A DNA stretch of 64,000 nucleotides from Monodelphis domestica (taxonomy: Eukaryota > Chordata > Mammalia > Didelphimorphia > Didelphidae): contig NC_077228.1 in assembly GCF_027887165.1 (NCBI RefSeq), positions 212,339,635-212,403,634 of the forward strand. The letters are read 5' to 3'. Below, in pieces: positions 35,120-45,994 of the stretch. Each line of letters opens with the position of its first letter. Position 1 is the stretch's first letter. The position numbers and the translations under genes were made by a program. Below the pieces are notes generated by a model that did not search any database, had not been told where the DNA came from, and saw nothing but the letters and a program-made list of their open reading frames with translations.

Positions 35120-36310
35120 TACACCTTGACACCATCTCATTTTTAAGTTCTATGGATAGAAGAAGAATGTATGACCAAACAGGGAATAAAAAAGTTCACA
35201 AAAGACAAAATGGACAATCTTGATTATATAAAATTGAAACAAAGAAAACAATGCAGCTACAATTATAAGGAAAGATATAACTGGGGGAAAATTGTTGCCA
35301 GTTTGACAGTTTGATTGATAAAGATATCATATCCAAGAAATAGGAGAAACTGATTCGAATCTATAAGGAAGCATTTTCCACTTGATAAATGGTTAAAGAA
35401 CATGAACAGGGAGTTTTTAAAAATTAAGTTTATTTATTTAATTAATTTAGAGTGTTTTCCCATGATTCCTGTTCTTTCCCTCCCCTCCTCCCACCCCCTT
35501 CCTGTAGCTAATGAGCAATTCCACTGGATTTTACATGTGTCATTGATCAAGACCTATTTCAGGGAGTTTTTAAAGGAAGAAATCCTTTCAAATCATTAAT
35601 AATTTGAGAAATACAACTAAAGTAACTCATAAGTTCCTCCTTATCAGATGGATAAAGTTGACAAACAAGGAAAATGACAAATGTGGCAGTTTCAGGAAAA
35701 TAGGCAAAATGTTTACAGAACTGTGAATTGGTATGGCTATTACAAAAAGCAATTTAGAACTATGCCAAAAAGTTACTAAACTGTTTATACCCTTTGACTT
35801 AGTGATACAATTACTAGGCCTACCCTCCAAAGAAGTCTTCTTTGATGTTTAGAGGAAAAAGACCAAAAGCATAAAGATATTTGTGGAATAACAAAGAATC
35901 GGAAACTTAAGGGTATACCTCTCAGTTGGGGAATGGGTAAAAAAAATTATAGAATGCAAATGCAATGGAAAACTACCGTGTAATTAGAAATGAAGGAAGA
36001 TATAGCTTTAGTGAAACTTAAAGACATATGAAATGACAGAGTAAAATGAAGCACAACAAGGAGAACTTACACAATAAGAACATTTTTTTTAAAGTCTTAA
36101 GAATTCTAACTGAAGCCCAAACTTCCCATGATTTTACATCACCAATGATGAAGCAAGCTGCCCACACATCCTGGATTCTGGAAAGGGACTGAAAGAGAAG
36201 TGTTTTAGACATAGCCAATGCAAGATTTTGTTTTCTAACCTTGTATTTGTTAAGGTTTCATTTTTCTTTCTCAATGGAAAACAAAAGTTTTAAATAAAAA
36301 AAAAAAGACT
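35120..36310 (+). repeat. Older LINE-1 3' portion
   Basis: Decayed sense L1 text: ATGGATAGAAGAAGAATGTA, GCATTTTCCACTTGATAAAT, TTGGGGAATGGGTAAAA and CTAGGCCTACCCTCCAAAG, ending with TTAAATAAAAAAAAAAAG. It is interrupted by an antisense L1 tail at 35422-35559. Confidence 0.75.
35422..35559 (-). mobile_element. Antisense L1 tail nested in older L1
   Basis: A short antisense L1 3' UTR: CCTCCCACCCCCTTCCTG, GAGCAATTCCACTGGATTT and CATTGATCAAGACCTATTT. It is flanked by CAGGGAGTTTTTAAA at 35407-35421 and 35560-35574. Confidence 0.92.
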
Positions 36311-36329
36311 TGACAAATGACACGTTATT

Positions 36330-36775
36330 TTATCATCACCTACTTAATTCAGACATCAGAAATTCCCCTGACCACAACTTCCTGTTCAGATCTTTCTCTG
36401 CACATCACCTCTTCTAAAACCTAATATGTCCAACACAACCCACTAATCCTATTCCACCTATCCTTGCTTTGACCTTACATTCTTCTTGCTTTTTAAAAAA
36501 ATCCTTACTTTCTGTCAGTATCAATTCTAAGATAGAAGAAAGGTAAGGGCCAGGCAACTGGGGTTTAGTGATGTGCCCTAGGTCATATAGTTGGTCTGAG
36601 GACAGATTGGAACCCAGCTCCTCCTGATTCCAGGCCTATCCAATGGTCTATCCACAGTGCTACCTAGGTTCCTCTTTCAATCTCAAAACTTGTTTGTCTT
36701 TGTATACTTTTCATCCAGCATACTGTCTGGCATGGAGTAAGCACCAACAAGTACTTATTGATGGAACTCCATTCT
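36330..36775 (+). repeat. LINE-2 fragment, split by a SINE
   Basis: Sense L2-like text lies before the SINE (ATCCTATTCCACCTATCCTT) and after it (TTTGTATACTTTTCATCCAG, then GGCATGGAGTAAGCACC). The SINE occupies 36489-36680. Confidence 0.55.
36489..36680 (-). repeat. Marsupial CORE-SINE
   Basis: Antisense copy: AATCCTTACTTTCTGTCAGT, AGAAAGGTAAGGGCCAGGCA and CCACAGTGCTACCTAGGTTC. Confidence 0.88.
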
Positions 36776-37396
36776 AGAATCACCATTTTCTTAGACATTT
36801 CTAAACTGATGCCCCATAGGCTTATTTAAACCCGTATTATAAGCTCTGTCAAGCAGAAGACATGACTTATTTACTGTTGCATATTCTTATCACCTAGAAT
36901 TATATAACTTTCCAAATGGTAGGCAATTAAAAAATTATGTAACTGAATGTAATTATAATTGTCTTCCTTGGGTTTGAACTTTTCTAAAGCCACAATCCAG
37001 ACTCCTAGTGCCATTTTCTTTACTAAGGCAGAAGAGATGCTGGATTTTTTCTCCTTTATTCTACAAAAATACAGAATAGTCTGGTTTACCATATAGGTCT
37101 GCTCAGGAACCATCTTCTTCAGTATCATTTAAAGTGAGTTCAGGAATGTTTCTTGGACCTTAGTGACTCACCGAAAGTGGAAGAAAAGGTGGGATGTTTT
37201 AGGGAGGCTCAGTTAGCATAGTTATCCTAAATAGTTAACCTTTTATGTGCCATAGACCTCTCTGGCAATCTGGTGAAGCCTATGGACCCCTCCTCAGAAT
37301 AGCATTTTTAAATGCATAAAATACATAGCATTACAAAGGAAATAAATTATATTTTGATATAATTCTAAAAGTATTTAAAAAAAAATAAGTCATGAG

Positions 37397-37600
37397 GGGG
37401 CAGCTGGGTGGCTCAGTGGATTGAGAGCCAGGCCCAGAGACGGGAGGGTCCTGGGTTCACTTCCTAGCTGTGTGACCCTGGGCAAGTCACGACCCCCACT
37501 GCCTAGCCCTTACCACTCTTCTGCCTTAGAACCAATACACAGTATTGATTCCAAGATGGAAGGTATTTAATTAAAAATTAAATTAAATTAAAATTAAAAT
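37397..37600 (+). repeat. Marsupial CORE-SINE with target-site duplication
   Basis: Sense copy beginning GGGGCAGCTGGGTGGCTCAG, with an internal shortening after GGGTTCACTTCC and a tail expanded into (TTAAA)n-like sequence. It is flanked by GTCATGAG at 37389-37396 and 37601-37608. Confidence 0.95.
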
Positions 37601-37699
37601 GTCATGAGACCCTAAGAATAAGGATTGAGCTACCTTTATAGAAAGTCTTAACTTCTGTTCCCTCTAGGGAGTATTGAAACTAATCTTTTTTTCCTTGAG

Positions 37700-38170
37700 G
37701 GAGAAAAATACATTCCATCTCCATGCTGCTCTTCCAGAATCCTCTCAACTGAGGACTTTGCCTCTTTCTTCACTAAAAAAATTAAGGACAATTGCCAAGA
37801 GTTCTTACTTTTTCCTTCCTACCTCATATCATTCAGACATTTTCTTCCATTATCTTCTCCTTCACACCAAAATTGGGTGAAAAAATGGTCTCTTTCCCAA
37901 GGCCAATCACTCCATGTGAGTCTTTGATTTCATTCCTTCTCATTTTTTCCAGAAGATCACTGCTCCTACTTTCATGCCCACTAATTATCAACCTCTACCT
38001 ACTGACTTCTTCCCTAGGGCCCACAGGCATACCTATATCTTCTCTATCTTTAATCTGTGCTTGATTCCATCATCCCCAATAACTATTGTCTTGTTACTCT
38101 CATCCCCTTAGTGGTCAAACTCTTTGAGAAAGATATCTATACTAGATGTCTCTGCAATTGGGCTTTCAAC
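37700..38170 (+). repeat. Possible LINE-2 coding-region fragment
   Basis: Pyrimidine-rich text with phrases resembling sense L2 (CTTTGAGAAAGATATCTATA, GGGCTTTCAACCGCATCAC). It lies upstream of the L1 at 38176 and the L2 tail at 38946, so the L1 probably split one L2. Confidence 0.4.
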
Positions 38171-38175
38171 CGCAT

Positions 38176-38945
38176 CACAAATGAAACTGCCTAAATTGGA
38201 ACATTAATGCATTGCTGGTAGAGTTGTAAACTGATCCAACCATTCTGGATGGCAATTTGGAGCTATGCCCAAAGAGTTTTAAAAGACTGTCTGCCCTTTA
38301 ATCCAGCTATAGCACTGCTGAGTTTGTACCCCAAAGATATAATAAGGGGAAACACTTGTACAAAAATATTTATAGCTGCTCTCTTTGAGGTGGCAAAAAA
38401 ATGGAAAATTAGGGAATGGATGAAAAAACTGTGGTATCTGTTGGTGATGGAATACTATTGTGCTAAAAGGAATGATGAACTGGAGAAATTCCATGTGAAC
38501 TGGAAAGACCTCCAGAAATTGATGCAGAGTGAAAGAAGAACCAGTAGAACCTTATACATAGAGACGGATACATTGTGGCACAATCAAATATAATAAAAGA
38601 CTTCTCTATAGCAGCAATGTAATGATCCAGGACAATTCTAAGGGACTTATGAGAAAGAACATGATCCACATCCAGATAAAGAACTGTGGGAGTAGAGATA
38701 TAGAAGAAAAACAACTGCTTGATCACATGGGTTGACAGGGATATGATTGGGGCTGTAGAGTCTAAACAATCACCTAGTGCAAATACTAATAATATGGAAA
38801 TAGGTCTTCATCAATGGCACATGTAAAACCCAGTGGAATTGCTCATTGGCTACAGGAGGGGGTGGAAGGAAGGGAGGGAAAGAACATGATTCATGTAACT
38901 ATGGAAAAATATTCTAAATTAATTACTTAAACTATAAAAAAATGT
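38176..38945 (+). mobile_element. LINE-1 3' end, 5'-truncated
   Basis: The last part of ORF2 plus the 3' UTR: the frame at 38249-38593 encodes LPFNPAIALLSLYPKDII and a segment ending LMQSERRTSR, followed by AACTGCTTGATCACATGGG, CACATGTAAAACCCAGTGG, a G-rich block and an A tail. Confidence 0.92.
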
Positions 38946-39325
38946 TTGGCACTTAAAGCTCTTAAAAACCCGATTCTTATCCACCTTTTCATTTATATTT
39001 TTCTATCCTCTATTCACTTTCAAAATAGCAATCTCAAGTCTTCTTGCTGTTCTCTGTATTTGGCTCCACACCTTTTCATTGGTTGTGCCATATTCCTAGT
39101 ATGTACTCCCTCCAAACCTTTGCATAACTGCCTTTAAGACAAATCTCATGGACCTAGTTATATAGGTAAAACTATGTGCCTAGTTATTTACATTTTATCT
39201 CCCACATTTGAATATGAGCTCCCATTAAGGTCAGGGATTGTTTTTGTCTTTCTTTGTACCTTAGCTAAGAGTTCCAGTGCTGGCATTGAGTAAGCACTTA
39301 ATATATGGATGCTTACTGAATGACA
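38946..39325 (+). repeat. LINE-2 3' end
   Basis: Sense L2 tail: TGGCACTTAAAGCTCTTAA, TAAGGTCAGGGATTGTTTTT, TTGTACCTTAGCTAAGAG and GAGTAAGCACTTAATATATG. Confidence 0.8.
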
Positions 39326-40303
39326 AAAAGAATGTTTCTCCTCACAAGTACCTTCTGGTTAACACAAAGAACATCCTTATCCAAAAAAAAAGTTGATGTA
39401 TCACAGAAAGAGAATCTGAAGAATTCTAAGGGGAGAAAAGTTTATGGTTCTAGGGATGATTTCAGTGGAAGAAGATAAAGTGTAAAGATACAGTCATGCT
39501 TTCAAGAGGATATTATACAAGGTGGAGATTTAAAAGCATTTCATAGCAGTAGCAACAATAAGGTTTATACTTTGCATCTGGTACAAATGCAAACATGCAT
39601 TTGGTTTGCATAGCCTCTGTTGGTGTTTGGAGAGACATACTATGTGAAGGTTAAGTTATAAACACAACTAAAATCACTTTGCAATGAGTAGATACTTCTA
39701 AAGACTGTGTTTGGAACTTGTAAACCAGCCAGCTAACAAGCTAATTAAGAAGCTGATACAAAGTATTGATAAAGGATACCTGGTTTACTCCTTAGTGTAA
39801 CTAAAGTTTAAAAGCTTTTGTAAGCTCTACTTTCTGCAGGCTTCTTTGGTGCCTAATAATTTTGATTTACAACACTCAGCCAATATCTAGCAGCTGAACA
39901 CAGGAGGTACAACATAGTGCTCCAAGCTTTATAAGGGATGCTCACTGGCAGATGACTTAAATACCAGATAGCTTTTGCCTGTATCTCCTCTACTTCCACA
40001 AACCTCAGGGAGAATATATTTCTGGATGGTTTCTAGATTAAGACTTGGATGGATCTCTCTTTAAGCTCTGTGCTACTCAGCTCTAATAGAAGCCAAGGCC
40101 AGAAGTCTAATTTGTCTCAAGGCTTACTCTGGGCTCCTAGGTCGACTAGTGTTCTTATCAAGCAAATTAAACCAATTTTGTCCCAAAATACTTATAAGTT
40201 CTCATAGAGCATATATTAGTGGGGCAAAATACTGCTCAGACACTGAGCCATAATGTTAGCTTTATTCATATCCAGCCACCCCACCACAGCAAATACCAAA
40301 TAC
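39326..40303. other. SAP30BP intron 3, 5' end, nothing recognised
   Basis: About 1 kb next to the exon 3 donor in which I see no repeat family and no open frame of note. Confidence 0.4.
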
Positions 40304-40351
40304 CTTTAGATCATCAGCCTCAGGTTTTTCAGTCTCTGAATCGTCATCTTC
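40304..40351 (-). CDS. SAP30BP: SAP30BP coding exon 3
   Basis: A 48-nt, 16-codon exon on the minus strand, preceded by the acceptor TTGTCTTGTAG and followed by the donor GTATTTG. It reads EDDDSETEKPEADDLK. The human protein has DDDSETEKPEADDPK here (from memory), so the acidic segment is almost unchanged, with Leu replacing Pro near the end. The exon starts and ends on whole codons, which fits the phase of exon 2 (ending RQS) and exon 4 (starting EFSE). It is a symmetric exon that could be skipped without a frame change. Confidence 0.93.
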
Positions 40352-42270
40352 CTACAAGACAAGAATTTACAGGATTAAGCTTAAAAGAGCGGGCCTAGTG
40401 GTTCCCACATGCATTACTAGGGGCTGGAGGTGAGCAGCCCAGTTACCCAGCCTGAGTTTCCCCACCATAACAACCCCTCCCCTACTATATGACCCACAGC
40501 TAAATAAAGACAGAGAAAGATGCTCAGAAAATAAGAACATTAGTATCTGAAGACCCACAAGAAGTAGCTCTTTGCTACTATAGAAATATCCAAGAGATTC
40601 AAAATCACATACATAAAATGAAGAAAAGTGGAAAGATGCTTTGGAAAGGCACAAGACCTGGCCCACTAAGTAAAAACGATTTGGTTTATCTAGGAAACTT
40701 AAATTATTTCTGATTGTCCAAGTGGCTATTTATAATTTTCTTTGTGTCTTAGGTTCTTACAAAAAAATACATTCAACTTGGGCCTACCATAACATCTTTC
40801 ATTGCAAAATTGTGGGATCCACATGAAATTATAGTCTAACATTTCAATCAACTAAAAGAGCACCAACACAAGGCATGGTAAGTCTGAGGCACAGAATGGC
40901 TACATTTACACAATCAAAGACAGAACCCAAAGTTCATGCCTTCTCTTGCCTTCTAGTTCAGTAAGTACTCTCCTCTCTCTATACAGATCCATCACTAATC
41001 CAACCTACTTAGCTTTGTTCCTCAAGAGAGGAACCATCCAGAAACAACCACGTGGGCAGGACACTGAGCATGTACTAATAACACACATACAAGGTGATCA
41101 GTTGCTGTCAGACATGCGGCCAAGGGCCCAGCCAGTGATGTGGTTTTCAAAGATTAGAGATAAGAACAGACAATACATCTCTCAGGTCAGCACAACCATT
41201 GCTTCAGTTACCAAGCAAAAGGAGGATGCGCCCAGCATAGACACACAGCAAAGAATACCAGCTAAACATCTGGACAAAATCCACAAGGCTTCACCTAAAC
41301 TTGCTTTTTTCTATCAGAGCCACACTTTGTAAAAAATCTTAAGACAAAGACAACAATCCACATGTTGAGACAAATACTGCAGAAGAGGACTTGAACAAAC
41401 TAAACTGACTCTCACTATTTGCCAATTGTTAAGATGCCCATGTACAAAAGGATTTTAATACAGATACTTAAAAGTCAGGTGGCATAGTACCAATCTCCAG
41501 GAGCTTCTTTAAATTAAAAAAAAAATCATGTCTATTGGAAATACACATCCAAATACAATTACTTCTTGTAACGACGGTGTTCAGACTAGAAAATGAAGTG
41601 GATTTTACCAGCCAAAACAAAACAAAATCTCAATAGAAACATAATGAAAATTATTAGCAAGTGAATATGACAATGATTCTGTTAAACATTAAGTAGAGAG
41701 TAGAAAACAGCATGCAGTACTTGCCAACTCTTGATTATCATGAAAAATAGAAAGAAGCAAGGATTTTGAAGGGGAGAGACAAAAAATAACAGATACTTCA
41801 AATTTCCTAATTTTAATACTTGTATTTTGTTTATAATCTAATATTCTAGCAATTCACATTACCATCCAAAATACAATTTTGTGAATATTTAATTTAGAAG
41901 CTAGTAAATCTGATCAGTTTCTCTATCCTATTTATAAGTCAATTCTCTCCTCTTTATTTAGCTTTAGGTCACATAATAGAAGAGGGATCTTTTATTGGTG
42001 GAGAGACTCAGTCTAGGAACTGAGCTGTTTACTTCCATTCAACAGCTGGCTCTATTACTCTACAATTCTTTTGTTATAGCTGAGTTATAGAGGGAATATA
42101 AAACTCCTTTAATTTTCAGTTATTTGTGCTTCAGGTTCAATTAGGAATAAAGATTAAAATGGTACTGTCAACAAAGTTACCAAGCAATTTGTCAAAAGCA
42201 GTCATACAGATAAGGCCCTTGAAATAAATCCTTCCTAAACTTTAAGTTAGAGGTTAAAGATTTGATTTGG
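40352..42270. other. SAP30BP intron 2, 3' part, nothing recognised
   Basis: A 128-codon plus-strand open frame at 40946-41332 has no recognisable domain and lies antisense in the intron. I treat it as chance. No repeat family is seen until the MIR at 42275. Confidence 0.4.
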
Positions 42271-42274
42271 ATGC

Positions 42275-42490
42275 TAGACAACATGGCATAGTGGAAAGAG
42301 TATTGGATTTGGGAATCAAGAGAGACTTGGGTTAAAATACCAATTCCAAAATTTCATAGCTGTGTGATTTGGAGAAGTCAGACCCTCTCCCAGTTTCATT
42401 CTCCTCACCTACAAAGCTGGGCAATAATAGTAACTGTTTCACAGATACGTGATGAAAATTACTTTAAGTAATTTTTGCAAACCTTAAAAA
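42275..42490 (+). repeat. MIR SINE
   Basis: Sense MIR from head to tail: CAACATGGCATAGTGGAAAG, GTATTGGATTTGGGAATCA, CAGTTTCATTCTCCTCACCT and GGGCAATAATAGTAACTG. Confidence 0.9.
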
Positions 42491-42912
42491 ATATAAGTCC
42501 TCATGGATAGAAAGATAATAAAGAGTTGACTTAAGAGACATATTTTCATGACAGAAACTGAAGTACTATTGGAAATGGAATGGACCATATAAACAGAGAA
42601 GAGTAATCCAACACTAAATGCCTCTAGATAGCTGGGCCAAATACAGTGGTCTTTTTCTCCCACTCCCCACCAACATATTGCCTCACAAATTTGACTAAAA
42701 GGTGAGTCCAAGTAGATGGAAAAAAATAAAACCAATTCCACCACAGAAATTTAACCCAGTATCTTCATTCTAATGCAAAAAATATATATATAGTTTTATG
42801 GAGCAGTTTAACCATTAGAAAGAGGAAGTACTATGGGTTCATCTTAGAAAAGAAGTTTCCAGCAAACAGAAGATGGTAGCTTTGAGCAGATTTGGGTTAT
42901 AGAACTACTTAC

Positions 42913-43022
42913 TGATTGTCTGCTGTTTTCTTCATCCTCTTCCTCATAACCATCTTCATCTCCTTCAAGTCGAGAAAAATCATCATCTCCATAGGCTTCA
43001 GACACTAAGCCACCTTTTTCCT
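42913..43022 (-). CDS. SAP30BP: SAP30BP coding exon 2
   Basis: A 110-nt minus-strand exon between the acceptor CTCTGGTGTTAG and the donor GTAAGT. With the split G from exon 1 it reads EEKGGLVSEAYGDDDFSRL, then EGDEDGYEEEDEENSRQS. The human protein has EKGGLVSDAYGEDDFSRLGG and a similar acidic tail, so the match is strong. The segment is highly acidic and probably disordered. The exon ends on a whole codon. Confidence 0.97.
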
Positions 43023-43555
43023 CTAACACCAGAGGAAGAAAGAAAAATGAGCGGAGATGGGGAGAACAGCAGTGATCTGAGTGGCTAGAACCCTCTCAGG
43101 TCAGCAAAGGGAAACTCTAGTGTCTAAGCCTCATTCCTAGTCATACCATGGTATTAGAAGAAGAAAAAGGCCCAGAATCCACCCTTAAATTTACAATCTA
43201 GATGGGGAAACAAGAATAATAAAGACTAGGTCAAAAATTACCTTCTAAATTCTATGTCCTGACTGATTTTGGTACTAGAATTCTCTAGTCACAGGGGATA
43301 TGTTTTAGTTAATTATCAGAAGCCCATGCCACTTCTTTTAGGCTCCCATCTTAACATTAGGAGATGGAGACAGAAATGAAATCATAGTGTTCATCATCTT
43401 GCCTCCTTTATCCCCAGGGCTTGGCAAAGTTATAGAACCATCCAATGCTGGAATTAGAAAGGGCCTTAGACATCATACTGCTGAACTCCGGCATGGACCA
43501 GTTGAGGAAACTGAGGCCCTGGGAGGGTAAGTTAGGGCTACCATAGGCCCCCTAA

Positions 43556-44230
43556 TTTCGCAGGGCTTGAGGAAGAAAAGGGAAATCTTTGGCGTTGGTT
43601 TTTAGGGCCGGTTTAGCTGGCTCAGGGGCGAAGATTCCGCCTCCTTCCCTACCAGTCTCCTTCCTTTTATTTACTACCTGGGTGGTGGGCTCGGGTCCGA
43701 GCTCCGCAACCCTCCAAGCCTTACCCGCTGCTGTCGCGCTCCCGGACGCTTCCACTCCTGCCTCGCTGTCCGACTCGGGCTCCGAATCCTCCGCGTAAAC
43801 CGCCAGCGACGACAGAACGTTCTTCTTGCCAGCCATCTTCCTCCCTCCCGGCGCCGGCGCTCCCAAATGACGCTAGGAAGCGACTCTCACTAGTTCAAGG
43901 GAGCGCGCTCTCCCTACCGGAAGCACAACGACACCCTTACTTCCTCCCTTCCTGACTTTTTATCCTTGTCAATGAGCCAATCAAAAAAGAGAACGCCTTC
44001 CTGATCCCTCCACACCTCCGTCCTACCCTCCCCGCATCCAACTCTTACTTCAGCCCAGTGGCGTCATCTTTGTGCGACGTGGGAACTGTGCGTGGATCAG
44101 TCAACCTGCGGAGTGAGCCGGAAGGAGTTTAGCTCGCTCGGAATTTCTGGGGTCTCTGAGCCGCGGGGATCCCGAGGCTTCTAGAATAGCTCCCCAGGTG
44201 GTGGGCTCGTGGTCTGCAGCGGGGCACCCC
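43556..44230. promoter_or_regulatory. Putative bidirectional promoter, SAP30BP / RECQL5
   Basis: GC- and CpG-rich sequence between and over the two divergent first exons, with no TATA box visible. Candidate sites are an ETS/GABP-type CCGGAAG at 43917-43923 and another GCCGGAAGGA near 44118, a CCAAT box in GAGCCAATCAAAAAAG near 43976, and CRE-like half sites (GGCGTCATC and GCGACGTGG) near 44062-44080. Such ETS-rich, TATA-less layouts are common in divergent promoters. The RECQL5 start site and its noncoding exon 1 probably lie at about 44050-44200; a donor-like CCCAGGTGG occurs near 44197. Exact start sites cannot be read from sequence. Confidence 0.75.
43725..43836 (-). CDS. SAP30BP: SAP30BP coding exon 1 (SAP30-binding protein)
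   Basis: The first coding exon of SAP30BP, a nuclear protein that binds the Sin3/HDAC subunit SAP30, is also known as HTRP, and has been linked to pre-mRNA splicing. It reads MAGKKNVLSSLAVYAEDSEP and continues with an acidic Ser/Glu-rich stretch to SATAA, 37 codons plus one base, then the donor GTAAGG. The human start (MAGKKNVLSSLAVYAEDSEP) is identical over the first 20 residues. I chose the ATG at 43836 because it matches that start and has the context GGAAGATGG. An in-frame ATG ten codons upstream (43866, MGAPAPGGRK) is also open. The four exons found give about 104 residues of roughly 308 in human. The HCNGP domain is encoded by later exons outside the window. The gene runs head to head with RECQL5. 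Confidence 0.97.
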
Positions 44231-44277
44231 CCTCACGAATATCCTGGGCTGGGGGTACAAAAAATAGGGCCCTAGGG

Positions 44278-44740
44278 AAAAGATGCCTTTTGAAAGGAGG
44301 CAGCAGAGAGAAAAGAGGGACGTTGTATGTGTGTGTTCTGGGAACAGCTGCCTTTAGAAAGGAGGAAAACTAGGTGTATATACTTTAAAGGAAATGCTTT
44401 TAGAAAGAATAGGAGGAAACAAAGGTGTGTGTGTGTTGTTGTGGGGAGATGCCTTTAGAAAAGAATGAGTGTATATGCTTGGAAGGAGATGCCTTTGAAA
44501 GGAGGGGAGCAGAGAGAGAGAAGGGTGTGTGTGCTGGGGAGAGATGACTTTTAAAAAGGAGGGAAAGTGTGTGTATATGTTTGGAAGGAGATACTTTTAG
44601 GAAGGAGAAGAGCAGTGAGAGTAAGAGGGGTATGTGTGTATCCACGTATGTGCTGGAGAGAAAATGCCTTCAGAAAGTAGAGGAGTTGAGGCATGGTAGG
44701 CATGAAAAAGGTGTACGTGTGTGCCTGTGTTTTTGGGTAT
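44278..44740. repeat. Degenerate minisatellite in RECQL5 intron 1
   Basis: Eight diverged copies of a unit with the core GATGCCTTTAGAAAGGAGG, followed by purine-rich sequence and a GTGTGTGT or GTGTATAT block, start at about 44282, 44347, 44393, 44448, 44488, 44542, 44589 and 44663. Short and long spacings alternate, giving a higher-order period of roughly 95-100 bp made of two subunits. Confidence 0.85.
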
Positions 44741-45241
44741 GTGTTTATGTAAGAGGGGTATGGTAAGGTTCCAAGAAGATGAGGGAGAAGTTGGAGGAGA
44801 GTGGTCAGGGTGTTGTGGGAAAGAGAAGAAACTAGGGGATGAGAGTTCAGAAGAATGAGAGGTTCCAGAAGTTATCTTGTTACATAGATGAATAGCCTTA
44901 CAGGCTGTGCTTGTGATTGTTGTCAGCACCCAGTAGGAGCTGGAACTGACCACCTGACCTGCCAGAGAGAACCCTGACCAAACCATCCCAGTCCCCTGGG
45001 CTAATCACTAAATATTTGGGTGTCTTACCATGTGCTTAGAGGGATAAATGTGGGTTGAGGTTTTTTTTGTGATTATGAATTTTCATAAGAAGGTGAGGAT
45101 AGAAGAAATGCTGATTATCCACAAAAGTGTAGTTTGCAGCAGAAAGTGCCATAATGCAGAGGAAAGTAAAATATAACTAGTAGAGAGGTTCTCATACAAT
45201 CTTCATTTTTGCCTTAACCTTTGGCCACCCATTTCTCTAAG

Positions 45242-45374
45242 ATGAGTGCCTGCCCTTTTTCTTCCTTCTCTTCTGGTCCTGAGCAACGTGTGAGGAGGAC
45301 ACTTAAGAAGATCTTTGGGTTTGATTCATTTAAGACCAACTTGCAAGAGAATGCCACTATGGCAGTAGTTAAAG
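45242..45374 (+). CDS. RECQL5: RECQL5 first coding exon (RecQ-like DNA helicase 5)
   Basis: RECQL5 is a nuclear 3'-5' DNA helicase that removes RAD51 filaments and binds RNA polymerase II to limit transcription-linked breaks. This exon starts exactly at the ATG (acceptor TTTCTCTAAG just before it) and encodes [20 protein letters not shown], then [20 protein letters not shown] and AVVK plus a split Gly codon, followed by the donor GTAACA. FGFDSFK...Q is RecQ motif 0, and the Gln contacts the adenine of ATP. The human N terminus ([20 protein letters not shown]) differs at the first dozen residues and is one residue shorter. The 5' leader must come from an upstream noncoding exon in the promoter region. 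The seven coding exons here give 411 complete codons of about 991 in human. Confidence 0.97.
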
Positions 45375-45994
45375 GTAACACACTATGAGCCTTGATAGAA
45401 ACCCAGGGACATCATCCTTTGAGATTGTGCTAATAATGCTTCCACCCTGCAATGAACCCTCTTTTCCTTTACAAGATTACCTCTCAAGTCTGGAAAGCAA
45501 ACCTTTTGTAGACCTGTCCTCTTAGCCCTGTCCCTAGTTAACATAGCATCAAAAGTGACCTGGTTCATGTATCTCATAATGGGGTTACATTCCAACTTGA
45601 CTCCCAAAGCAGCTGTTCTCCCACTGAGTTGTTTGTTTTTAGTTTTGTGAATTAGGTGCCAGAATGACTAGTTTCAGTTATTAACTTGCTGGGTTACCTC
45701 TCAAGAATCATGAGATATTTGTCCATAAAGGGAAAGAAGGAAACAATAGTGCTGACTTCTGAAATGATATAAGATAGATATTGTGAATTAAGTGTGCAAG
45801 TAAATGGATCTTGCAAAGTGCAAAGCAGAAGTATTAATATTGATGCATTTAGAAATGAAAGGTGCTATTTCAGAGGAGGCATCACAGTTAGACATTCCCA
45901 TGCCAATGCTGCCCACTCCTTTCTAGCCTTATTTTTTTGCTTTAATGGATATTCTACCCAATCATCCACAACCCAGCTTATTTGTACTTTTTCT

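Noticed and set aside
40946-41332. 128-codon plus-strand open frame in SAP30BP intron 2
   Set aside because: No protein similarity that I recognise, low-complexity start, no associated splice sites; antisense to the gene.
43589-43798. Plus-strand open frame opposite SAP30BP exon 1
   Set aside because: It is the mirror of a GC-rich coding exon whose minus-strand product matches SAP30BP exactly.
44400-44986. Minus-strand Ser/Leu/His-rich frames opposite RECQL5 intron 1
   Set aside because: The repeated residues simply mirror the minisatellite at 44278-44740.
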